Shown piece after piece: positions 40,490 through 48,600 of a stretch of 51,110 bases of DNA (position 1 is its first letter; each line of letters opens with the position of its first letter). The DNA is from an uncultured Lentisphaerota bacterium (GTDB lineage Bacteria > Verrucomicrobiota > Lentisphaeria > Oligosphaerales > CAITYL01). A program made the translations under genes and the position numbers. The notes beneath the pieces were generated by a model. The model was given only the letters and a program-made list of their open reading frames with translations, was not told where the DNA came from and did no database searches. The DNA lies in contig CAIXRA010000055.1 in assembly GCA_903921725.1 (NCBI GenBank), positions 1 through 51,110 of the forward strand, in the 5' to 3' direction.

Positions 40490-41620
40490 TCATGTTTTGG
40501 GAATCCTATTCCGCACGGACTCCGCGCGCTGGCGGAGGATGGCGGCGAGGCAGTCGGCGAAACGGTCGAAATCGTGCTCCAGCGCGCTCTGGCGCGCGGC
40601 GGCGCCGAGGCGCTTGCGCAGTTCCGGGTCGCCCGCCAGCCAGACAAGGAGGCCGGCCCATTCGCCGGCGGTCGACGCGCGGGGTCCGCGCACCGGCATG
40701 ACGAAGCCGTTGACCCCGCTCTCCACCAGTTCGGCGACGCCGCAGCAGTCGCTGACGACGACGGGCAGACCGCAGGCCATGGCTTCCAGGACCACGTTGG
40801 CGAAGGAATCGAAGTAGGACGGGTGCAGGAGGAGGTCGCCCGCCGCATAGAGTTCCTCCAGGCGGCTGGTCGGCGGGATGTGGATGAGCCAAGGCGCGCG
40901 GAAGCCCGGCGCGCGTTTCCCGACCACGACCAGCTTCAGCTGCGGATGCTCCGGATGCAGGCGGCTGAAGACATCCCGCAGGAGGCGCAGGTTTTTCAGG
41001 ATCAGGTTGTGGGCGATGAAGAGGCAGAGGATGTCGCCGTCCTTCAGCCCGAGCTTCAGCCGTGCGACTTTCCGCAACTCCGCGCACCGTTCGGGGGCGA
41101 GCCGCTTGGTGTCCACGCTGTTGTGCAGCACCTCCACCTGTTCCGGCGCGGCGCCGCCGGCCACGGCCTGGCGCGCGACGAGCCCGGAAATGGCCAGGAA
41201 ATGCGCCTGCGGATTCCGCAGCAGCTTGTTTTCGCGGCGGATGACCGTGCGGTGCTTCAAGGAGAGGCGCTGGCCAAGCCATTTCAGGAGCCGCGCGGGG
41301 CCGGAATAGGCCTGGAGCGCGAAAGGGAGGAAACCGGCATGGGTGCCGCCGCCGAGGCGGTGGACGTCGGCGGGATGAAGGAGCGCCCAGTCCACGGTCA
41401 GGTCAGGGCGCGCGTCCCGCAGATGTTCCTCCAGACGGTCGAGGCCGCGGTGAATGGTGATGCCGGGGATCTCGTCGGCGGTGTCCGCCGCGACATGCAC
41501 GTCGAACCCGCGGGCCGCCAGGGCGCGGCAGACCGCCACCGCGTCGCGCTCGGCGCCGGACGGGAGGTCGCGGAAGTGCTCGACGATGAACAGCAGGCGG
41601 AGCGCGTCATTGGTGGCCAT
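40490..41620 (-). CDS. GT4-family glycosyltransferase
   Basis: 376 residues with two Rossmann halves. N-terminal: LLFIVEHFRDLPSGAERDAV, then FLAISGLVARQAV. C-terminal: LFIAHNLILKNLRLLRDVF, LHPSYFDSFANVVLEAMACG with the EX7E-type glutamate, and GVAELVESGVNGFV. GT4 enzymes transfer sugars with retention, typically in LPS or capsule assembly; the sequence resembles WaaG-type LPS glucosyltransferases. ATG 41620 has GGAG about ten bases upstream and follows the CgeB-like gene by seven bases. A 132-bp gap with no recognised gene separates it from the kinase gene. Confidence 0.88.
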   Translation of the reverse strand: MATNDALRLLFIVEHFRDLPSGAERDAVAVCRALAARGFDVHVAADTADEIPGITIHRGLDRLEEHLRDARPDLTVDWALLHPADVHRLGGGTHAGFLPFALQAYSGPARLLKWLGQRLSLKHRTVIRRENKLLRNPQAHFLAISGLVARQAVAGGAAPEQVEVLHNSVDTKRLAPERCAELRKVARLKLGLKDGDILCLFIAHNLILKNLRLLRDVFSRLHPEHPQLKLVVVGKRAPGFRAPWLIHIPPTSRLEELYAAGDLLLHPSYFDSFANVVLEAMACGLPVVVSDCCGVAELVESGVNGFVMPVRGPRASTAGEWAGLLVWLAGDPELRKRLGAAARQSALEHDFDRFADCLAAILRQRAESVRNRIPKT

Positions 41621-41627
41621 GATCGAT

Positions 41628-42659
41628 TTACTCCGGACATGCTGGCAACGGCGGGGCCGGCGGGGCAAACGCCGCCAGCGAACGGGCAATCCCCGCGCAG
41701 CGCGCGGCAAAGGTGTGTTCCCGCAGGGCGCGTTCACGGGCGCGTGCGGCGACGGCCATCCGCCCGGCGTCGTCCCGTAGATAACGAAGGATTTTCTCCA
41801 GGGCGTCCCCGGTGTCCGCGTAGGAGATGATCTCCTCCCCCGGCGCAAAGAATCGCTCCAGCATTTTTTTGTGGTCCACCAGTTGGAAAGCGCCCGCGCC
41901 GGCAATCTCGAAGGTGCGCGGGTTGATGCCGTCCTTCGACTGTGTGTGGTGGATGTTGAGCACGATCTTGCTGCGGTTGTAGATTTCGTTGATCTCGGCC
42001 GCGTCCAACGGGCGGTCCACGGCCAACGCCCGGGCGAGGGCGGGGAAATTCCGCTCCAGCCCGGCCTCGCGCCGGTAGCCGGGCCCCATGACGGCGAAGC
42101 GCAGGCCGCGCTCCGCGCACAGCGCCGCGACGCGGTCGAGGAACGGCAGCCGGTTCTCGTGCGGCGCGCCGACAAAGGAGACATCGTACGCAGCCTCACG
42201 CCCCAGCGGATGGTAGAATTGCGGGTCAAAGCCGTAGGGAAGATAGGCGCACGGCGCGGGCGCGCGTCCCAGATCCGCCGGTTCGAACAGGAAACGGCAG
42301 TGGAACGCCGCCAGGTTTTCCGGCGGCAGCTGCAGCGACTCCAGCGCGTCCACGGCCCACAGCGCGGAGGCCGCCCGCTCCGCCACCCATTGCAGCGTGG
42401 GGAGGAGCACGGGGCCGGCGTTGATGAACAGCACCGCGTCCGGCCTTCCCCGCCGCACGGCCTCCTGCAGCCGCCCGTTCAGGCGCCCCAGCACAAACCG
42501 GCTTTTCAGGCGGGAAAACGGGTTGCCCGACACCGCCTTGCGCTGGTGCGCGTTGCGGTGCGCGAACAGCTCCACCCGCCATCCGGCCGCGGCGAATCCG
42601 CGCGCCACGCTGTCCAGATAGCCGTGATGGTTGTAGCCGCAGACGAGGATGTGGGGCAT
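41628..42659 (-). CDS. CgeB/YkvP-like glycosyltransferase
   Basis: 343 residues. N-terminal Rossmann half (MPHILVCGYNHHGYLDSVAR, ALWAVDALE), followed by YDVSFVGAPHENRLPFLDRV and NRSKIVLNIHHTQSKDGIN, PRTFEIAGAGAFQLVDHK and GEEIISYADTGDALEKILRY, all typical of the CgeB glycosyltransferase-like family. The start overlaps the argJ stop as TGATG. Probably acts with the GT4 enzyme behind it. Confidence 0.85.
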   Translation of the reverse strand: MPHILVCGYNHHGYLDSVARGFAAAGWRVELFAHRNAHQRKAVSGNPFSRLKSRFVLGRLNGRLQEAVRRGRPDAVLFINAGPVLLPTLQWVAERAASALWAVDALESLQLPPENLAAFHCRFLFEPADLGRAPAPCAYLPYGFDPQFYHPLGREAAYDVSFVGAPHENRLPFLDRVAALCAERGLRFAVMGPGYRREAGLERNFPALARALAVDRPLDAAEINEIYNRSKIVLNIHHTQSKDGINPRTFEIAGAGAFQLVDHKKMLERFFAPGEEIISYADTGDALEKILRYLRDDAGRMAVAARARERALREHTFAARCAGIARSLAAFAPPAPPLPACPE

Positions 42660-43897
42660 CAGGTGTGGTAATCCGCGTTGATCTTGACGTACTCGTAGCT
42701 GAGGTCGCAGGTCCAGATGGTGAAGGAGCCGCTGCCGGCGCCGAGGTCGAGCCGGATCTGGAACTCGCGCTTGTTGATGGCCCTGGCCTGCTCCGCCTCG
42801 GGAACGCCGGCGTCCATGCCGCCTCGGACAATCGGCGTGTCCCCGTAGTCGAGCGTGGTCTTTTCCGTGTTGATCTCAGCGCCGGAATAGCCGGCGGCGC
42901 AGAGGATGCGGCCCCAGTTCGGGTCGGCGCCGAACCAGGCGGTCTTGACCAGCAGCGAATTGGCGATCGCCTCGGCGCATGTCCGGGCCTGGGCGTCGTC
43001 CTTCGCGCCGGAAACGACCAGCTCGACGAAACGGGTCACTCCCTCGCCGTCCAGCACCATCTCCCGGGCCAGGCGCCCGACGACGAAGCAGAACGCCTCG
43101 CGGAAGGCCGCGGCGTCGGGGCTGGCATTGTCCAGCGGCGCGTTGCCCGCGGCGCCGTTCGCCAGGGCGATGAAGCTGTCGTTGGTGCTCGTGTCGCCGT
43201 CCACCGTGATGCGGTTGAAGGAGGCGTCCAGCGAGGCGTCCAGGCAGTCTTGGAGAAAGCCCGGCGTCACCGCGGCGTCGGTCGTCACATAGGCCAGCAT
43301 GGTGGCGTGCAGCGCCTTCAGCGGCTTCAGGTGCGGCGCGATCATGCCGGCGCCCTTGGACATGCCGCCGATGCGGACCTCGCGCCCGCCGACGGTGAGG
43401 GAGACGGCGAGCGCCTTCGGCCGCGTGTCGGTGGTCATGATGGCGCGCGCGGCGTCCGCGCCGCCGGAAGCGGACAGCGCCGCCTTCGCCGCCTTTGTGC
43501 CCGCGACAATCTTCGCCATCGGCAGCTGCACGCCGATGCGGCCCGTGGAGGAGACCAGCACTTCATGCGGCGCGACGCCGAGCGTCTCCGCCGCCTGCGC
43601 CGCCATCTTCCGTGCATTCGCCATGCCGAGTTCACCCGTGCATGCATTCGCGCAACCGCTGTTGACCAGCACGGCGCGCACCGGCCGGTTGCGGCGCAGA
43701 ATCTCCTTGTCCAGCAGCACCGGCGCCGCCGCGAAGGCATTCTGCGTGAAGGCGCCCGCCGCGACGGCCGGGGTCGCGCTCACCAGCAGCGCCATGTCCG
43801 GCGCGCCGCTCCGCTTCAGCCCCGCCACGATTCCCGATGCCAGGAAACCCGCCGGCGTCGTGCAATGCCCGTTCTCGATCACCTTGAAATCCGCCAT
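42659..43897 (-). CDS. argJ: Bifunctional glutamate N-acetyltransferase/ornithine acetyltransferase ArgJ
   Basis: 412 residues. Motifs: VNSGCANACTGELGM, SSTGRIGVQLPM, KGAGMIAP before the cleavage site, ATML with nucleophile T199, DGDTSTNDSFIALANGAAG, and FGADPNWGRILCAAGYSGAE. ArgJ self-cleaves before the threonine and transfers acetyl groups in arginine synthesis. Between IAP and ATML there are nine residues (HLKPLKALH) where the usual protein has two (NM), a seven-residue insertion right at the autoprocessing site. The start ATG 43897 has AAAGGGG seven bases upstream; a good promoter lies ahead. It leads the envelope-glycan gene run, whose genes overlap. Confidence 0.95.
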   Translation of the reverse strand: MADFKVIENGHCTTPAGFLASGIVAGLKRSGAPDMALLVSATPAVAAGAFTQNAFAAAPVLLDKEILRRNRPVRAVLVNSGCANACTGELGMANARKMAAQAAETLGVAPHEVLVSSTGRIGVQLPMAKIVAGTKAAKAALSASGGADAARAIMTTDTRPKALAVSLTVGGREVRIGGMSKGAGMIAPHLKPLKALHATMLAYVTTDAAVTPGFLQDCLDASLDASFNRITVDGDTSTNDSFIALANGAAGNAPLDNASPDAAAFREAFCFVVGRLAREMVLDGEGVTRFVELVVSGAKDDAQARTCAEAIANSLLVKTAWFGADPNWGRILCAAGYSGAEINTEKTTLDYGDTPIVRGGMDAGVPEAEQARAINKREFQIRLDLGAGSGSFTIWTCDLSYEYVKINADYHT

Positions 43898-43924
43898 GGC
43901 CAACCCCTTTTTTTGCAAGGGCAA

Positions 43925-43953
43925 AGTGTAGCACCGGATGCGGGCAAAATCAA
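43925..43953 (-). promoter_or_regulatory. Promoter of argJ and the downstream gene run (TTGATT-N17-TACACT)
   Basis: Minus-strand TTGATT at 43953-43948 and TACACT at 43930-43925, 17 bp apart, about 28 bases ahead of the argJ start. The -35 box overlaps the end of the regulator gene. Confidence 0.65.
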
Positions 43954-45095
43954 CGCCGGAAAGAGGTGCGGTACCCGCGCGGCGTTACGCCCTTGCCCCG
44001 TAAAAAGGTGATGTGCAGGCTGCGCCGGTTGGGGAAGCCGGCCTCCGCCGCAATCGCCTCCACCGTCAGGTCCGTGGTTTCCAGCAGCCGGCAGGCATGC
44101 GCCAGCCGGTGCTGTGTGATTTCCTGGAGGATGCTCCGCCCCAGCATCGCCTGGAACAGCGTGGACAGCTTGCGCTTCGAGGCGCCGGTCGCCGCCACCA
44201 CGTTCATCACGCCAATACCCGCCTGGCTGTTCTGCCGGATGAACTGGACGGCCTTGACCAGCTCCAGATTGTCGTACGCCAGAATGTCCGTACTCTGCCG
44301 GGTGATGACCTCCTTGGGCGGAATCATCGTGACGTAGGAACCGAGCGCCTCCCCGCTCATCAACCGGTCCAGCTGGGCCGCCGCCTCGTACCCCATGCCG
44401 TCCAGGTCGCAGTCGATGCTCGACAACGGCACCCGCAGCGCCTCGCAGACCAGTTCATCGTTGTTCACCCCCAGCACCGACACCTGTTCCGGCACCAGCA
44501 GCCCGGCGGACAGGCAGGCGTCAATCACCTCGGCGGCGGAATGGTCGTCGCGCGCGAAAACCGCCACCGGATGCCGCGCCTTCGCCAAGATCAGGCCCGT
44601 CCGCTGGATCCGCGCCGAACTCGCCTCGCCCTTCTGCGCCGCAATGCAAAGGCATTTGCGGTCATGCGCCAGCAGTTCCTCCCGATACCCCTCCAGCGGC
44701 GAAATCTCCCCCTCCGGCAGATCCTGATACAGGGCGAACTGCGTGAACCCGCGCTCCATGAAATGCCGCGCCGCCAACCGCCCCACCCGCCGCTTGTCGC
44801 TGCTTACCCGCGGATGCGCCGGATAGTCCATCCAGCCGAGGCACACGATCGGCACGCCGAGCGCCTTGAGCTTGGGATAAAACGCCTGGATGTCCGCCGG
44901 ATGATACAGAATCCCGTCGCCCGCCCAGCCGTCCGGATAAAAACGGTCGACGGCAAAGCGCGCGTCCAGGTGCCAGCCATGTTCCCGGGCGTAACGCGCA
45001 ATCCCCCGGTGTATCAGGCGCTGGTAACAGCCGAGCAGCATCAACACATGCCTCAGCGGCTTCCTGGCCGTTGCCGGTTTCCCAACCTTCGTCAT
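43950..45095 (-). CDS. XylR-type transcriptional regulator (LacI-like sensor plus AraC DNA-binding domain)
   Basis: 381 residues. N-terminal ~270 residues are a periplasmic-binding-protein-like sensor: RHVLMLLGCYQRLIHRGIAR, DGILYHPADIQAF, LGWMDYPAHPRVSSDKRRVG, FARDDHSAAEVIDACLSAG, VLGVNNDELVCEAL. The C-terminal ~105 residues are an AraC helix-turn-helix domain (KLSTLFQAMLGRSILQEI, AIAAEAGFPNRRSLHITFLR). Xylose regulator XylR has this layout; PVC bacteria hold many such sugar sensors. ATG 45095 is used; GGGAG lies ten bases ahead. It diverges from the giant surface protein at 45606 and may control it. Confidence 0.9.
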   Translation of the reverse strand: MTKVGKPATARKPLRHVLMLLGCYQRLIHRGIARYAREHGWHLDARFAVDRFYPDGWAGDGILYHPADIQAFYPKLKALGVPIVCLGWMDYPAHPRVSSDKRRVGRLAARHFMERGFTQFALYQDLPEGEISPLEGYREELLAHDRKCLCIAAQKGEASSARIQRTGLILAKARHPVAVFARDDHSAAEVIDACLSAGLLVPEQVSVLGVNNDELVCEALRVPLSSIDCDLDGMGYEAAAQLDRLMSGEALGSYVTMIPPKEVITRQSTDILAYDNLELVKAVQFIRQNSQAGIGVMNVVAATGASKRKLSTLFQAMLGRSILQEITQHRLAHACRLLETTDLTVEAIAAEAGFPNRRSLHITFLRGKGVTPRGYRTSFRR

Positions 45096-45170
45096 GATGC
45101 CCGTCTCCCTTTTGCCCACGAATTACACGAATAAACACGAAAAGCTGATTGTTGCCCACTACCCGGAATG

Positions 45171-45292
45171 ATTCATGAACATGCGTGGATTCGGTTGTCC
45201 GGCAGATGCCCCAACGGGGCTATCTTACGCAATCCCGTTGGGATAATCGCCCGGCATGGACGAAATACAACGGAAACGGGGCTTTCATGAAT
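45171..45292. repeat. Imperfect inverted-repeat region, possible small mobile or REP-like element
   Basis: ATTCATGAA at 45171-45179 is mirrored by TTCATGAAT at 45284-45292. Inside, CCCAACGGG (45210-45218) and CCCGTTGGG (45234-45242) form a perfect 9-bp stem with a 15-base loop. No flanking target duplication was found. Confidence 0.5.
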
Positions 45293-45454
45293 AATGTGGG
45301 CTAAACACGCGAAAAAGAGCGACATCATGTTCATCAATATCCTGCGCCCATTTTGTGTAATCTTGTGGTCAACCCCTCCGCGCCCCTGCACCTCTGCGGG
45401 AGATGATGTTTCGTGCCCATTCGTTAAGCTTGTGGATACCCCGCTCACCCATCT

Positions 45455-45485
45455 TTGCCCAAAATAACACACTAATTGCCCAAAA
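45455..45485 (+). promoter_or_regulatory. Candidate operator: TTGCCCAAAA direct repeat, 21-bp spacing
   Basis: TTGCCCAAAA at 45455-45464 and 45476-45485. A 21-bp centre-to-centre spacing (two helical turns) is what AraC-family proteins use, and a XylR/AraC-type regulator is divergently encoded next door. Confidence 0.4.
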
Positions 45486-45605
45486 ACAAACAAGAAAACG
45501 GGCGGTGGTGTGATATTTTTACTTCACTTGAAACATCGATAAGCCATTTCCATGGCTCAACACAAAAAAAGACTTTTTCAGTTGAAATCGCAAGGAGAAC
45601 TACAC

Positions 45606-48600
45606 ATGAACCGCAAGCAGACCACACGCTGGATGTTGACCCTCACCGCAATCACCGGCCTCGCCGCGCCTTTCGCAAACGCGGCCGTCATCACCAAGCT
45701 CAGCACCGGTGCCGACCTGACGGCTGGTGCAAGCTGGGGTGGCGACATCGCCCCCGGAACGGCTGACACCGCTCAATGGAGCGCCACCTCCCTTGGCGGG
45801 GCGGAAACCATTGCCACGTCCACAAGCTGGTATGGCGTTAGCGTCTTGGGCGCCACCGCGGACATCACCATCAGCGGTGCCGGAACGCTCACGCTCGGCG
45901 CGGGCGGCGTCAACATCGACACCGCTGGCAAAAACTTCTCCATTTCGAACAACGTCGACCTTGGGGCGAGCCAGAGCTGGGCGGTTGGCGCGAGCAGGAC
46001 TATGACTGCCTCAGGCGTCATCTCGGGCAGCGGCATCAACCTCTCCAAAAGCGGCGCGGGCATACTGACGCTTTCCAATACGGCCAACTCATACTCGGGC
46101 GTTACGACCCTTGTCGGCGGCACCGTAAATGTGGCCAAGTTGACCACCGGCGGATTGAGCTCGTCCATCGGCTCCTCGAGCAATGTATCAGCCAACCTGG
46201 TGCTGAACGGGACAGCGCTCACCTACACCGGCGCGGGCGACACCACCGACCGCGGGTTCAAACTCAGCGGCGATTCGACCATCAACGCAAGTGGAACAGG
46301 GGCGCTGGTTTGGACCAGCCCCAACGCAACAACGTACCTCACCGCCAATACCGCCTACCGCCTCACCTTAGGCGGAACCAACACAGGCGCCAACACTTTC
46401 GGCACGGTTATTGCCAACAATGGCGCGGGCGCCAACACGCTAACAAAAAACGGGGCGGGCGTGTGGATTCTCTCCGCCTCGAACAGCTATACCGGCGGCA
46501 CCACGTTGAGCACCGGCATGCTTCGGGTCGGCAACAACAACGCGCTCGGCACGGGAACGATCACCTTCGCCGGTGGCAATATTGCATCCGACAGCGCCAC
46601 AGCCCGCACGCTTGCGAATGCCTCCAGCTTCACTACTGGCACCGCAGTTGTCTTTGGTGATGCAACCGGCACGGGTGCACTCACCTTCAACGGAGGCGTA
46701 ACGCTTAGCACCGCGGGCGGGGCACGTGCAATGTCTACAGTTACGGATGTCACCTTTAACGGCGTGGTCGGCGGCGGCAGTAACGCCGCAATCACCAAGA
46801 GCGGAGCAGGCAAACTGAGCCTTTTGAATACGGCCAATACGTTTAACATCAATACCGGTGGGGGCAAGATGCTGTTTATCACGGGCGGCACGCTGGAAGT
46901 GACGTATCTAGCCGCCTTCGGATCCAACTCCAGTATCGGAAAGTCCACCGATCTCGCTTCAGGAACGATTCTTCTCGACGGTGCCGCCTTGTCCTTGATT
47001 GACCCCGCCTCGCCAGCCGCGTCCAGCACCGATCGTCCTCTGCAAATCGGGCAGACAACGGCCGGGGTTTCCGGCACAATCAAGAACAACAACGCGCTGG
47101 CTGCGAATACGCTGACCTTTTCCAACACCGCCGCCATTGGTTACGGTACAACCAATCTGACGCGCACGCTGGTTCTCGGCGGCTCCAACACCGGGGATAA
47201 CACCTTTGCCTCCCTGATTGGTAACAACGGCACAGGCTTGGTGAGCTTGACCAAGGCTGACGCTGGCAAATGGATCCTGACCAACACCAACAGCTACACA
47301 GGCGGCACGACAATCACCGGTGGCACGCTGGCACTGGGTCACACGACCAACACCCTGGCCGACACCGGCTCGGTTAACGTGAACGGTGGCGTTTTGGCAA
47401 TCGGCGGGAACAATGACACGGTCGGCGCGGTGACGCTGACCACCGGCAGCATCACCGGCACGACCGGCGTGCTCACCGGTTCCTCTTACGCAGTTCAATC
47501 CGGCTCGGTGAGTGCCATCCTCGGCGGTGCCGTCGCCCTGACCAAGAGCACCAGCAGCACCGTCACGCTCTCCGGCGCGAACAGCTACACGGGCACAACC
47601 ACCATCAGCAACGGCACGCTGATCATTAGCGGCGCCACCTCTGCCAGCTCGGCCGTCTCCCTGGCCAGCGGCGCCACACTCTCCGGCACGGGCACCGTCG
47701 GCGGCACCGTTACGGTCGCCAACGGCTCTGCGGTCATCACGGCCGGAGACGGCACAGCCGGCACGCTGACCGTCGGCGGGCTGATCTTCGGCGGCACCGG
47801 CACGATCAACATCGGCACGTTCTCCAACTACGGCTCTTCGGCGGCAATCGCTTCGGGAGCGCTGACGGCGAACGGAGCGGTCGGCTCGGTGACAATCAAC
47901 GTGGGTGGCACGGCCGCCGTGAACGGAAACTTCAACCTGATCAGCTACACCGGCGGCAGCATCGGCGGCACCGGCGCGACGGCTTTCGTGCTCGGCAGCC
48001 GGCCAACAACGAACACGCGTCAGACCGCCAGCTTGTATGACACGGGAAGCGTCCTCCAATATAAAGTCATCGGTGCGAGCCCGTACTGGACCGGCCTTCA
48101 GAGCACGGAATGGAGCACCAACACCATTGGAGGTTTGAGTAACTGGAATCTGGATACAGACAACTCACCGACAGACTATCTGGCTGGCGATACCGTCCTG
48201 TTTAACGACAGCGCAACGAGCACGACGGCCAACATTTCGGTTGCCAACGTATCCCCGGCCAGCATTACGGTCAGCGGCTCCAAAAGTTTCACATTTACCG
48301 GCAGCAGCGGGATAGCGGGGGGATTGCTGGCCATGAACGGCACAGGCACGCTGACCATCAACACCGCGAACACCTACGCTGGCGGCACGACGATCAGCGC
48401 CGGTAAAATAGTCATGGGCAGCGCCACCGCGCTCGGCACGGGCGCCGTGGCGCTGAACGGCGGCACGCTGGACATCAACAGCCAGGCCACCGTCGCCAAT
48501 GCCATCGCGCTGAACGGCGGCACGCTGACCGGCGACGGCACGCTTTCCGGCGTCCTCTCCGGTGCTGGCGGGCTGACCAAGAGCACCAGCGGCACGTTGA

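Larger units (their letters stand above)
45096..45605. other. 510-bp intergenic region between the XylR-type gene and the surface-protein gene
   Basis: No gene is supported. It contains an inverted-repeat region (45171-45292), a pair of TTGCCCAAAA direct repeats (45455-45485), two TTGCCCAC boxes (45112-45119 and 45152-45159), and the AAGGAG ribosome binding site (45590s) of the downstream gene. The sequence from 45300 to 45420 looks like a degenerate dispersed repeat. Base composition is clearly less GC-rich than in the flanking genes. Confidence 0.6.

Noticed and set aside
45173..45493. 106-codon minus-strand frame upstream of the surface protein
   Set aside because: It covers the palindromic repeat and the candidate operator, and its composition matches repeat-derived sequence, not coding.
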